Of a DNA stretch of 64,000 nt, positions 27,290 to 36,436 are shown piece after piece. The notes under the pieces were generated by a model. It searched no databases. It had not been told where the DNA came from and saw nothing but the letters and a program-made list of their open reading frames with translations. This stretch comes from Hydrogenispora ethanolica (GTDB taxonomy: Bacteria; Bacillota; UBA4882; UBA8346): assembly GCF_004340685.1 (NCBI RefSeq), contig NZ_SLUN01000008.1, positions 1 through 64,000 of the forward strand, read 5' to 3'. The first letter of the stretch is position 1; every line of letters begins with the position of its first letter. The position numbers and the translations under genes are program-made.

Positions 27290-28541
27290 CGTTGTTTCGT
27301 TGACTTTAGTGCTTTTGCTGGCCGTTTCTTTGTTCGCCGGCGTGGTCAATGGCGCCAAGAGTAACGAGGTTGTCCGCTTAAAGCACTGGGTTTGGCTGGA
27401 CAATCCCAATGACCCGACTTTTGCGAACATGGTTAAGCAATTTAACGCGACCCATCCCAACATCCAAGTGGATTTGGAAGTTGTACCCTGGGGAGATTTT
27501 CACACCAAATTGCTGACAGCCGCGGCCGGCGGCGGGTTGCCCGATACCTCCGCTTTCAAGCTCACCTGGATCCCGGAGTTTACCGGTTTGAACGCTTTAC
27601 AACCGGTCGACAGCTATCTGAGATCATGGAAGGCGAGATCGGACATTCAACCGAATTTATGGAACGTTTATAAAGTAACCAATGATAAAAAGACCTATGT
27701 TATGCCTTGGGTGATTCAAGTATTGTATATGTACTACCGGCCCAGCCTTTTCAAACAAGCCGGCGTGCAAGTTCCCAAGACCTGGGATGATTTCTTGGAA
27801 GCCGCTAAAAAACTGACCGTTGATAAAGACGGCGACGGCAAGATCGACCAGTACGGCTTCGGCATGCGGGGCGCGCGGTACGGCCATGAGCCGTGGGGCA
27901 GCTTTGTCTTCTCGAATGTAAAAGGCAACAAGATTATGGACAAAGGCAAAGTCGTCTTCAATACGGCCGATGCCCGGAAAGGCAATCAATTCTATATTGA
28001 TCTGTACCGCAAACATAAAGTCGTGCCGCCGACGGCGCCGCGTGACGGTTTCGCGGAGATCATCGCCAACTTCAAATCCGGCAGAACCGCAATGGTCGTC
28101 CACCATATCATGTCTTCTCCCGATATGGTGAAAACCTTCGGCGACGACGTATCCGCTTTCGCGGTTCCGGCCGGCAAATACGGCCGTTGGACTTCGCTCG
28201 GCGACACCGAGAATGCGATGTATAGCACCAGCAAGTATAAGAAAGAGGCCTTCACCTTCATTGCCTGGTTGGCGGAGAAAGAACAGATCGACAGATGGTG
28301 CCGGGCTTCGGGGAACGTTCCAGTATGTAAATCGGTTCAAGCCATGGAATATTACCAGAACAATCGGTTCATGAAAGCGTCCTTCGAATCCATGCCGTAC
28401 GCCCACGTCTATCCGGTAACTCCGGTGATGGGCGAATGGATCGAATCGCTCTGGCCGGCAACCACTCAACAGGCTTTAGAGGGCGCTATTACTGCCGATC
28501 AGATGATGAAAACCTTGGCTGAGGCCATGGGCAAGAAATAA
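27264..28541 (+). CDS. sugar (acid) ABC transporter substrate-binding protein
   Basis: Family 1 solute-binding protein of 425 residues. The signal peptide ends near VVNGAKS with no lipobox cysteine, so the mature protein would be free in a periplasm. It overlaps the regulator by 26 bases and is separated from the permeases by a stable hairpin, a common way to raise binding-protein output. Hexuronates or oligogalacturonates are the likely ligands given the catabolic genes downstream; this is inference. Confidence 0.92.
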   Translation: MRMKRSYRSVVSLTLVLLLAVSLFAGVVNGAKSNEVVRLKHWVWLDNPNDPTFANMVKQFNATHPNIQVDLEVVPWGDFHTKLLTAAAGGGLPDTSAFKLTWIPEFTGLNALQPVDSYLRSWKARSDIQPNLWNVYKVTNDKKTYVMPWVIQVLYMYYRPSLFKQAGVQVPKTWDDFLEAAKKLTVDKDGDGKIDQYGFGMRGARYGHEPWGSFVFSNVKGNKIMDKGKVVFNTADARKGNQFYIDLYRKHKVVPPTAPRDGFAEIIANFKSGRTAMVVHHIMSSPDMVKTFGDDVSAFAVPAGKYGRWTSLGDTENAMYSTSKYKKEAFTFIAWLAEKEQIDRWCRASGNVPVCKSVQAMEYYQNNRFMKASFESMPYAHVYPVTPVMGEWIESLWPATTQQALEGAITADQMMKTLAEAMGKK

Positions 28542-28557
28542 ACCAAAGTAGGCTCGG

Positions 28558-28586
28558 TAGGCTGCGTCGGTTAACGCCGCAGCCTA
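28558..28586 (+). terminator. intercistronic hairpin (attenuator or mRNA 3' stabiliser)
   Basis: TAGGCTGCG (28558-28566) pairs with CGCAGCCTA (28578-28586). A-rich sequence, not a T run, follows, so it is more likely a partial terminator or stabilising element than a full stop. Confidence 0.55.
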
Positions 28587-28671
28587 TCGAAGAAAAAATA
28601 AAAATAGAGAAGAACCTACGAAACGGTTTCTCCCTGAATTGAAGCTAGTGTGTGCCTTAAGGAGTGATTTG

Positions 28672-29553
28672 ATGAAAAATAACAAGCTGACGCCCTACCT
28701 ATTAATTGCTCCCGCCGTCATTTTAATGTTACTCATCGTGGCCTACCCGATCGCCCGCTCAATGAGCATGAGTTTTTTGAAGTATGTATTATACCGGCCT
28801 TTTGACATCCAATTTGTCGGTTTGGTCAATTACTTTCAGGTATTCAAAGACCCGGTTTTCAAACAATCGTTCCTCAATACGTTATACTGGGTCGGTTTTG
28901 GAGTCTTTTTTCAATTAATATTCGGCTTAGTCTTGGCGATGCTCTTGAACCAGGATTTCAAGGGACGGGGCCTCGTTCGCTCCCTGGTTCTGATTCCCTG
29001 GGTAACGCCGGGCATTCTGATCGGCTTGATGTGGACCTGGATGTATGACGGCAATTATGGCGTCATCAATGATGTGTTGCATAAGCTGAACATTATCAAG
29101 GACTATATCCCATGGCTGGCGCGGTCCAATACATCGCTGGGTTCGGTGATTGTGACGATCATCTGGCAAGGAATTCCCTTCTTCGCCATTATGATTCTGG
29201 CATCGTTGCAAACCATTCCCCGCGAGCTTTATGAAGCGGCGGAGGTCGACGGCGCCCGGCCCTGGCAGTCTTTTGTGCATGTAACCTTCCCGATGATCAA
29301 GCAGACTGTCTTTGTAACCTCATTATTGCGGATTATTTGGGTTGCGAATTCGGTAGACGTGATTTACATCATGACGAATGGCGGACCGGGATACAGTTCG
29401 CTGACCTTGAGCGTATATACCTTCGTGAAAGCCCGGGCCGCGCTCGATTTCGGCTATGCCTCGACGCTGTCGATCTGTCTAACCTTAATGTTATCGCTGG
29501 TGCTCGTGGTTTACCTTCGTACGTTAAGTAAGCAGGAGGCGAGATTACGATGA
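28672..29553 (+). CDS. sugar ABC transporter permease, MalF/UgpA type
   Basis: Permease of 293 residues with six helices and the EAA loop ELYEAAEVDGARPWQSFVHVTFPMIKQ. ATG at 28672 was chosen because TAAGGAG lies seven bases upstream. It overlaps the next permease gene by four bases (ATGA). Again no ATPase gene is present. Confidence 0.93.
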   Translation: MKNNKLTPYLLIAPAVILMLLIVAYPIARSMSMSFLKYVLYRPFDIQFVGLVNYFQVFKDPVFKQSFLNTLYWVGFGVFFQLIFGLVLAMLLNQDFKGRGLVRSLVLIPWVTPGILIGLMWTWMYDGNYGVINDVLHKLNIIKDYIPWLARSNTSLGSVIVTIIWQGIPFFAIMILASLQTIPRELYEAAEVDGARPWQSFVHVTFPMIKQTVFVTSLLRIIWVANSVDVIYIMTNGGPGYSSLTLSVYTFVKARAALDFGYASTLSICLTLMLSLVLVVYLRTLSKQEARLR

Positions 29554-30380
29554 AAACTTCTTTTTTCAAACGAGCCATCTTCTTTGTTATCCCTCTTGCT
29601 ATCCTTTTGATATTCACCCTTTTCCCGTTTGTATGGACTTTTCTGACCTCCATCAAACCGCAAAAGGAACTGTTCACTTCCACGTTGCATTATCTCCCGC
29701 TACAGCCGACTCTCGGCAATTATGTGGAATTGTTCAGCCATATGAAGTTTGTCCATAACCTGGCCAATAGTCTGCTGGTGGCGATCGTAACCTCCATCTG
29801 CAGTCTGGCTGTGTCGTTACTGGCGGCTTACGCCTTTTCGCGTTACAATTTTCCGGGCAAATTTGCCGTGATGATCTCTTTCCTGTTGATCAATATGTTC
29901 CCTTCGGTGCTGTTATTAATCCCGTTGTATTCGATTATGCGGCAGATCGGATTGCTCTACACCCCTTGGGCGTTGATCATCGCTTATTCCACTTTCACCA
30001 TTCCTTTCTCGGTCTGGCTGTTGACGGGGTATCTGAATGATCTGCCGATCTCTTTGGAAGAAGCGGCAATGGTGGATGGCTGTAACCGGCGACAAGGCTT
30101 TATCCGGATCTTATTGCCCCTAACCGTTCCCGGGATCATCGCCACTGGAATTTATATCTTCATCACCGCCTGGAATGAATTTGTCTTTGCGGTCATGTTC
30201 ACCAATGAAGGCAATCGAACATTGCCCGTGGCGTTGCAGTCGTTCATCGGCGAATTTGATATTCAATGGGGACTGCTATCCGCCGGGGGAATCGTGACCA
30301 CCTTGCCCATCCTGTTGATGTTTATGTTCGTCCAGAAAAAGCTGGTCGAAGGGTTAACCGCCGGAGCAGTCAAGGGCTAA
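29550..30380 (+). CDS. sugar ABC transporter permease, MalG type
   Basis: Second permease, 276 residues, six helices, EAA loop SLEEAAMVDGCNRRQGFIRILLPLTVPG and the family C-terminus QKKLVEGLTAGAVKG. It is translationally coupled to its partner and followed 23 bases later by the transketolase gene. Confidence 0.93.
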   Translation: MKTSFFKRAIFFVIPLAILLIFTLFPFVWTFLTSIKPQKELFTSTLHYLPLQPTLGNYVELFSHMKFVHNLANSLLVAIVTSICSLAVSLLAAYAFSRYNFPGKFAVMISFLLINMFPSVLLLIPLYSIMRQIGLLYTPWALIIAYSTFTIPFSVWLLTGYLNDLPISLEEAAMVDGCNRRQGFIRILLPLTVPGIIATGIYIFITAWNEFVFAVMFTNEGNRTLPVALQSFIGEFDIQWGLLSAGGIVTTLPILLMFMFVQKKLVEGLTAGAVKG

Positions 30381-30403
30381 AATTTTAGGAGGAAAATTTA
30401 AAA

Positions 30404-31219
30404 ATGGATTATCAGCAACTACAAGATTTGAATCAGCAAATCCGAATCGATCTCATGAATATGTTTTGCCAGTCGAAATCCGGGCATCCCGGTGGGTCGC
30501 TCTCCAGCGTAGAGATTATTTCCACCTTATATAACAAAGTAATGCGGGTTGATCCCGCCAACCCCCAATGGGCGGACCGGGACCGCTTCGTATTCAGCAA
30601 AGGCCACGGCGCGCCGGCGCTGTATGCGGTGTTGGCCCACAAAGGTTTTTTCCCCGTCGAAGAGCTGGCAACCCTCCGCAAATACGGTTCCAGGCTGCAA
30701 GGCCATCCCGATTCCAAGAAAACCCCGGGGGTTGACGCATCCACCGGATCGTTGGGACAGGGAGTCTCGATCGCGGTCGGGTTCGCCCTGGGAGCCCGGT
30801 TGGCCGGGAAAGATTATCACACCTATGCCTTGCTGGGGGACGGCGAGATGCAAGAAGGCCAAGTCTGGGAAGCAGCGATGGCGGCCGCCCATTATAAACT
30901 GGATAATCTGACCTTTATTCTCGATAACAACGGATTGCAGATTGACGGCACCAATGAGCAGGTTATGAGTCTGGGGGATATTCATCAAAAAATGGCTGCC
31001 TTCGGGTTCAAAGTGATCGAAGTGAACGGTCATGATCTGGAACAGCTGGAAAAAGCGTTTCAAGTCAAGGCGACCGGACAGCCCAAATTTATCTTGGCGC
31101 ACACCGTCAAGGGCAAGGGAGTCTCCTTCATGGAGAATCAAGTGGGTTGGCATGGCAAGGCCCCCAGCGACGAAGAAGTCGATAAGGCAGTTTGCGAACT
31201 TGGAGGAGTACAGAAATGA
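30404..31219 (+). CDS. transketolase, N-terminal (thiamine-diphosphate-binding) subunit
   Basis: N-terminal half of a split transketolase, 271 residues. The ThDP motif is GDGEMQEGQVWEAAM followed by DNN; the active-site stretch SGHPGGSLS and the KGHGAPALY loop are present. The C-terminal half is encoded next, with a four-base overlap. Placement between a transporter and uronate genes is unusual for a housekeeping transketolase and suggests a dedicated ketol transfer in the same sugar pathway. Confidence 0.93.
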   Translation: MDYQQLQDLNQQIRIDLMNMFCQSKSGHPGGSLSSVEIISTLYNKVMRVDPANPQWADRDRFVFSKGHGAPALYAVLAHKGFFPVEELATLRKYGSRLQGHPDSKKTPGVDASTGSLGQGVSIAVGFALGARLAGKDYHTYALLGDGEMQEGQVWEAAMAAAHYKLDNLTFILDNNGLQIDGTNEQVMSLGDIHQKMAAFGFKVIEVNGHDLEQLEKAFQVKATGQPKFILAHTVKGKGVSFMENQVGWHGKAPSDEEVDKAVCELGGVQK

Positions 31220-32154
31220 CAGAGATGAAAGCATTGCGGATCGCGTATGGCGAAGCTTTGGTCGAATTGGGCGCAAAAAATGAAAAGATCGTGGTACTGG
31301 ATGCCGATCTGGCCCATGCTACCACTACTTATATGTTCGGCGAAAAATACCCGAACCGTTTCTTTAATATGGGTATCGCCGAAGCCAACATGATGGGTGT
31401 CGCCGGTGGTTTGGCTCAATCGGGATTTATCCCTTTTGCCAGCACTTTTGCCTTGTTTGGCGCCGGCCGTGCCTATGAACAGGTCCGTAACACGATCTGT
31501 TATCCCAAATTAAACGTCAAAGTGGCGGTCACCCATTCCGGATTAACCGTCGGCGAAGACGGCGGAAGCCATCAATCGGTTGAAGACATATCGCTGATGC
31601 GGACCATCCCGGGCATGACCGTCATCGTTCCTTGCGATGCGGTCGAGGCCAGGAAAGCAGTCTTCGCGGCAGCGGAGTTCCAGGGCCCCGTATATTTGCG
31701 GATTGCCAGGCCGCCTTCACCGGTCTTCACGGCGGCGGACGCGCCCTTCGAAATTGGCAAGGCCAACATCCTGCGGGAAGGCAAAGATGTCGCCATCTTC
31801 GCCACCGGATTGATGGTTTACCGTGCGTTGGAAGCAGCCAATGATTTAAGCAAGCTGGGGATCGAGGCCACCGTGGTCAATTTCCATACCATCAAACCGA
31901 TCGATCGGGAACTGATTCTGAAAGTAGCCGCCGCCACTCCCAAGATCATTACCGTCGAAGAACATTCGATCATCGGCGGTCTGGGTTCGGCAGTAGCCGA
32001 GGTATTGAGCGAGAGCGCTTCCGGACCGTTCCAATTGAAGCGGATCGGGATTGAAGATAAGTTCGGTCAATCGGGCACTCCGGACGAATTACTGAAGATT
32101 TATGGTTTAAGCTCAGAAAATATCATCAAAGTCGCACAGTCGATCAAAGGATAA
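31216..32154 (+). CDS. transketolase, C-terminal subunit
   Basis: Pyrimidine-binding and C-terminal domains of the split transketolase, 312 residues. The conserved glutamate lies in FNMGIAEANMMGVAGGLA and the active-site histidine in THSGLTVGEDGGSHQSVED. ATG at 31216 overlaps the upstream stop (ATGA) and has GGAGG ahead of it. It forms a heterodimer with the preceding product. Confidence 0.93.
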   Translation: MTEMKALRIAYGEALVELGAKNEKIVVLDADLAHATTTYMFGEKYPNRFFNMGIAEANMMGVAGGLAQSGFIPFASTFALFGAGRAYEQVRNTICYPKLNVKVAVTHSGLTVGEDGGSHQSVEDISLMRTIPGMTVIVPCDAVEARKAVFAAAEFQGPVYLRIARPPSPVFTAADAPFEIGKANILREGKDVAIFATGLMVYRALEAANDLSKLGIEATVVNFHTIKPIDRELILKVAAATPKIITVEEHSIIGGLGSAVAEVLSESASGPFQLKRIGIEDKFGQSGTPDELLKIYGLSSENIIKVAQSIKG

Positions 32155-32167
32155 GGAGAAAAATAGC

Positions 32168-32596
32168 ATGGAGAAATTGGAAAATCAACTATCAATTGAG
32201 GAGTACAGCGGCGAAGGACTCAAGCGGGTGGTCGAGAGCGGTTCCTGGTTTGTGGGAATCAAGAATTACAAGCCTTTCAACGATGTCGACAACTTGAGCG
32301 CCTTGGAACGGCATTTTCTCACCGATGAAGTTTTCGTATTGCTGGAAGGACGCTGCGTACTCTTGATTGACCGATCCCCCGACCAGAGCGGCAGCGATAT
32401 TGTCAGCGTTCCCATGGAGAAAGGATTGGTCTATTGCATCAAAAAAGGGGTTTGGCATAACACCATTGTGTCACGGGACGTCAAGATCATTCTGGTAGAA
32501 AACCGGGACACCTCCATGGAAAACAGCGCCATGTTCGACCTGAGTCCGGAGCAGATCCAATCGCTCACCAAAGAATTGAAAGCGAAATACTTCTAG
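32168..32596 (+). CDS. small cupin-domain protein
   Basis: Single beta-barrel cupin of 142 residues. The stretch HFLTDEVFVLLEGRCVLLI is a degenerate cupin motif 1, and KGVWHNTIV matches motif 2 with its metal histidine. Motif 1 retains one His and the Glu. Such proteins act as sugar isomerases or epimerases, or sense sugar acids. I cannot choose between these. It is 13 bases behind transketolase, which suggests a role in the same pathway. Confidence 0.8.
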   Translation: MEKLENQLSIEEYSGEGLKRVVESGSWFVGIKNYKPFNDVDNLSALERHFLTDEVFVLLEGRCVLLIDRSPDQSGSDIVSVPMEKGLVYCIKKGVWHNTIVSRDVKIILVENRDTSMENSAMFDLSPEQIQSLTKELKAKYF

Positions 32597-32616
32597 GCCA
32601 AGCGATGTTTGCAAAG

Positions 32617-32645
32617 ATCACCTTCCCACTCGTTGGGAAGGTGAT
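32617..32645 (+). terminator. intercistronic hairpin before the zinc dehydrogenase gene
   Basis: Perfect 11-bp stem ATCACCTTCCC/GGGAAGGTGAT with a seven-base loop. There is no T run, so it is better viewed as an attenuator, RNA-processing or stabilising hairpin dividing the long operon. Confidence 0.55.
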
Positions 32646-32671
32646 ACCTTATGAGTGGAGGAGTTGTTAGG

Positions 32672-33628
32672 ATGGCTGGGATGATGAGAATGAGCGAGCT
32701 GTACCAACCACGCACCTCCCGTTTAATCGAGGCGGAGATTCCGACTCCGGGTCCGGACGATGTATTAATCAAAGTACGTGCTTGCGGGGTTTGCGGGTCC
32801 GAATATTTTGATTGGAACGGCGGAAACAACCGTTTTCCGCTTTACTTTGGTCATGAGGTAACCGGAGAAGTGGTGGCGGTCGGCGGTCGAGTCGCTGGCT
32901 TCCAACGCGGTGACCGGGTTGCCGGCCTCTTCCGCAAGGGGTTTGCGGAGTATGCGCTGATTGACCAGACCCGGGTCGGCAAACTGCCTGATCCGGTGAG
33001 CTTTGACGAGGCCGCCTTGGGCGAGCCGCTCTTATGCATCGTCAGCGGTGCGCTCCGCACCGATGTGGGGCTCGGCAAGACCGTGGCAATTATCGGGGTT
33101 GGCTTTATGGGCCTATTGGTGTTACAATTGATGAAGTTGAAAGGGGCTTACCGGATTATCGCCATCGATACCCGGCCGGAGATGCTGGAATGGGCCCGTC
33201 ATTACGGCGCCGATGAAATATATACCCCAGATAGGGTCCCCGCAGTTTACAAGCTGGACCATTCGACCGGAAATACCGGGACCGATGTGGTCATCGAATG
33301 CACCGGCAAGGAAGCGCCTTTGAATCTTGCGATTGAAATGGTCAAATGTCACGGGATCCTCTCGATCGTCGGATATCACCAGGGCGAGTACACCCGGGTC
33401 AACCTGCAGATGTTGAATTGGAAATCGGTTGACTTGATCAACGCCCATGAGAAGCGGGACGATCATAAAATGCGCTGTCTCGATATCGGGTTGCGGCTGA
33501 TGGCCAAGGGCCAAGTCTCGGTCAAAGAGTTGATCACCAACCGCTACGCGCTGGACCAGATCGACCAGGCTTTTATGGATTTTGAACAGAAAAACGCCGG
33601 ATACATCAAAGGAATCGTCACGGTTTGA
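32672..33628 (+). CDS. zinc-dependent medium-chain sugar/polyol dehydrogenase
   Basis: Oxidoreductase of 318 residues in the MDR family. Catalytic zinc ligands are in CGVCGSEY and FGHEVTGEV; the NAD(P) site is GVGFMGLLVLQLMKL followed by an acidic ATGNAD-type loop AIDTRPEM, favouring NAD. The four-cysteine structural zinc lobe is absent: after GDRVAG the chain goes straight to LFRKGFAEYA. ATG at 32672 was chosen because GGAGGAG lies eight bases upstream. It probably interconverts a sugar acid or polyol feeding the hexuronate route. Confidence 0.88.
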   Translation: MAGMMRMSELYQPRTSRLIEAEIPTPGPDDVLIKVRACGVCGSEYFDWNGGNNRFPLYFGHEVTGEVVAVGGRVAGFQRGDRVAGLFRKGFAEYALIDQTRVGKLPDPVSFDEAALGEPLLCIVSGALRTDVGLGKTVAIIGVGFMGLLVLQLMKLKGAYRIIAIDTRPEMLEWARHYGADEIYTPDRVPAVYKLDHSTGNTGTDVVIECTGKEAPLNLAIEMVKCHGILSIVGYHQGEYTRVNLQMLNWKSVDLINAHEKRDDHKMRCLDIGLRLMAKGQVSVKELITNRYALDQIDQAFMDFEQKNAGYIKGIVTV

Positions 33629-33694
33629 GAGAAGTAACGGAACGGAGCGTTTCTTTTGCAAGGCGATCATGTTCATTCATTGAGGAGGAAGATC

Positions 33695-34804
33695 ATGGCC
33701 AGGATTACAGCCGGAATTATCGGGATCGGTTACATCGGCACTTCCCAGATCGAAGCCATCAACCGTCTGGGTTACGCCAGGGTCGGCGCCATCATGATGC
33801 GGGATGCCGGGCGCGCCCGGGCGATCTGTGAAAAGACCGGCATTCCCAAGTTCTATACCGACTACCGGGAATTATTGAACGATCCCGAAATTCAAGTGAT
33901 TCATAATTGCACCCCGAATCATTTGCATTACCCAATCAACCTGGAGACCATTGCCGCCGGTAAACATATTCTTTCCGAGAAGCCGCTGACGCTCTTTTCC
34001 AAAGAATCGGCCGAGCTGACGAGGTTAGCGGCCGAGCGCCAAGTGGCGAACGGCGTCAATTTTATCAACCGCCATTTTCCCATCATTCAACATATCAAAG
34101 GAATGATTGATGCGGGCGAACTCGGGACCATTTACGCGATCCACGGGGCGTATCTTCAGGATTGGCTGCTTTACGATACCGACTACGACTGGCGGGTCGA
34201 TCCCGAAATGTCCGGCCCCTCCCGGGCGGTCGGGGATATCGGATCGCACTGGTTTGACATGGCCCAATATTTACTGGGCAGCAAAATCAGTGAGGTCAAT
34301 GCCGATCTGGCGACAGTGATTCCGATCCGGAAAAAAACCGATGCCGCGGGGGCGGTGGAAGAAGTAGCGGTACATACCGAAGATTTCGGAACCATGATGC
34401 TCCATTTTGAGAATGGGGTCCGGGGTTGCGTCACCGTATCCCAAGTCAGCGCCGGCCGCAAGAGCGAGTTCTCTCTGGAGATCAACGGCAGCAAAGCCTC
34501 TGTTTATTGGAACCAGGAAACTCCTCACAGCCTGTGGATCGGCCATCGGAACCAGCCGAACCAGACCATGACTTCCCGGCCTAATTTGCTGAATGAGCGA
34601 GGAAAAACCGTCAGTATTTTAGGAAGCGGTTATGAGCGCTGGCCCGAGGCTCAGAAGAATTTAATTCATAGTTTTTATTCCACCATTTTGGAAGGTGCTC
34701 CACCACAGTACGCCACGTTTGCCGATGCCCACCAGACCATGCGGGTGATCGATGCGGTTCTGGCCAGCCATCAGAGCCGCGCCTGGCGGAAGGTGGGGGA
34801 GTAA
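33695..34804 (+). CDS. Gfo/Idh/MocA-family oxidoreductase
   Basis: NAD(P)-dependent sugar oxidoreductase of 369 residues. The N-terminal Rossmann fold has GIGYIGTSQIEAI, the family's EKP motif is SEKPLTLF near residue 98, and the C-terminal domain contains GDIGSHWFDMAQYLLG. ATG at 33695 with GAGGAGGA upstream. It lies between the zinc dehydrogenase and UxaB genes, so the two oxidoreductases may form an oxidation-reduction pair that inverts or converts a sugar (acid) before the common route. Confidence 0.9.
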   Translation: MARITAGIIGIGYIGTSQIEAINRLGYARVGAIMMRDAGRARAICEKTGIPKFYTDYRELLNDPEIQVIHNCTPNHLHYPINLETIAAGKHILSEKPLTLFSKESAELTRLAAERQVANGVNFINRHFPIIQHIKGMIDAGELGTIYAIHGAYLQDWLLYDTDYDWRVDPEMSGPSRAVGDIGSHWFDMAQYLLGSKISEVNADLATVIPIRKKTDAAGAVEEVAVHTEDFGTMMLHFENGVRGCVTVSQVSAGRKSEFSLEINGSKASVYWNQETPHSLWIGHRNQPNQTMTSRPNLLNERGKTVSILGSGYERWPEAQKNLIHSFYSTILEGAPPQYATFADAHQTMRVIDAVLASHQSRAWRKVGE

Positions 34805-34840
34805 TTCATTAATTTGCAAACACGAAGGAGTATACGAGCA

Positions 34841-36367
34841 ATGTCAACACCAAAGCAGCAATTAAATCGGGATTTTCTGGAGAAGAATTTACTGGGAAAG
34901 GAGCTGGCGCCGTTTACCGCCGAAATCTTGGATTATCCGGAGAAGATCATCCAATTCGGCGAAGGCAATTTCCTGCGGGGCTTTGTGGACTGGATGGTTC
35001 ATCAGCTGAATAAGCAATCCCTCTTTCAGGGCCGGGTCGTCGTGGCGCAGCCGATCCCCAGCGGCCGGGTCGCGGAGCTCAACCAGCAAGACGGATTGTA
35101 CACGCTGATTCTGCGCGGCACCCAGGACGGTCAGGTCGTGGACCAGCGGGAGATTATCACCTCGATCAGCCGAGGTCTGGACCCGTACACCCAGTGGCAA
35201 GAAGTGCTGAAATGCGCCGAAAATCCGGCCATTGAATATGTAGTCTCCAATACCACCGAAGCCGGCATCGCCTACAACCCGGCTGACCGTTCGAGCGATC
35301 AACCGCCGGTCTCTTTCCCCGGCAAACTCACCGCCTATCTTTACCACCGCTACCAACATTTCCAGGGCGACGCCACCAAGGGAATGGTCATCCTGCCTTG
35401 TGAATTGATCGACCGGAACGGCGACAATCTGAAGCGGGTCGTGTTGCAACTGGCCGCGGAATGGAACCTGCCGCTCCAATTCCAGGAATGGCTGACCAAG
35501 GCCAATCATTTTCTGAATACGCTGGTTGACCGGATTGTGACCGGCTATCCCGCCAAAGAAATGGCGCAGCTCCAGGAGGAGCTGGGTTATACCGATCAAA
35601 ACATGGATACCGGCGAGATTTTTCACTTATGGGTGATTGAAGGAGACGCCGCGCTCGGAGAGCGGTTGCCGTTCACCAAGGCCGGATTGAATGTCAAATG
35701 GGTGAAGGATATGACTCCGTACCGTACCCGCAAGGTTCGCATCCTAAACGGCGCGCATACTTCGACCGTGGCCGTAGCCTATTTGGCCGGGATCGATCTG
35801 GTGCGGGATGCCGTTCACGATCAAAAGGTCGGCCAATTCCTCAAACAGGCTGTTTTTGAAGAAATTATCCCCACTCTCGATCTCGAGAAGAGCGAGTTGC
35901 AACAGTTCGCCGCTGCGGTTCTGGAGCGGTTCGACAACCCGTTCATCGATCACAAATGGTCGGATATCTCGCTGAACTCTACCTCCAAATTTGAGGCCCG
36001 GGTCATGCCGTCGCTCAAGAAATACTTTGAGAAGCAGCGGGTGCTCCCCAAACGGATGACGTTCTCATTAGCCGCATTATTCGCGCTGTATTACGGGACG
36101 GAGATCCGGGACAACAAACTGGTTGGCCACAGGAACGGCAAGGAGTATTTCGTCCAGGACGATCTGCCCAAGCTGGAATTCTTCCGCGACGTTTGGCAGA
36201 AATATGAAAAAGCGGAGCTCAGCTTGGAACAGGCAGTCGCCGGCATTCTCACCCGGTTCTGGCCGCAGGAAGCGCAAGAATTACCGACGTTAGCCTCGGA
36301 AGTAGCCTTTTATCTGCAGGATATTCTGAACTCCGGAATTGTGTCCAGTCTGGAAAAGTGTTCGTAA
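34841..36367 (+). CDS. uxaB: tagaturonate reductase
   Basis: Mannitol-dehydrogenase-family enzyme of 508 residues reducing D-tagaturonate to D-altronate with NADH. The nucleotide-binding start is IIQFGEGNFLRGFVDWMV and the catalytic Lys-x4-Asn-x2-His pattern is RKVRILNGAHTS. It starts at ATG with AAGGAG ten bases upstream. It precedes the epimerase and dehydratase genes, making a consecutive set for D-fructuronate and D-tagaturonate conversion to 2-keto-3-deoxygluconate. Confidence 0.93.
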   Translation: MSTPKQQLNRDFLEKNLLGKELAPFTAEILDYPEKIIQFGEGNFLRGFVDWMVHQLNKQSLFQGRVVVAQPIPSGRVAELNQQDGLYTLILRGTQDGQVVDQREIITSISRGLDPYTQWQEVLKCAENPAIEYVVSNTTEAGIAYNPADRSSDQPPVSFPGKLTAYLYHRYQHFQGDATKGMVILPCELIDRNGDNLKRVVLQLAAEWNLPLQFQEWLTKANHFLNTLVDRIVTGYPAKEMAQLQEELGYTDQNMDTGEIFHLWVIEGDAALGERLPFTKAGLNVKWVKDMTPYRTRKVRILNGAHTSTVAVAYLAGIDLVRDAVHDQKVGQFLKQAVFEEIIPTLDLEKSELQQFAAAVLERFDNPFIDHKWSDISLNSTSKFEARVMPSLKKYFEKQRVLPKRMTFSLAALFALYYGTEIRDNKLVGHRNGKEYFVQDDLPKLEFFRDVWQKYEKAELSLEQAVAGILTRFWPQEAQELPTLASEVAFYLQDILNSGIVSSLEKCS

Positions 36368-36436
36368 GTCGTTCGCCGGTGTGAAACCAGGGAGAGGCTA
36401 GGAAGAGGTGGAACATACAAAAGGGAGGGTCAAAAA

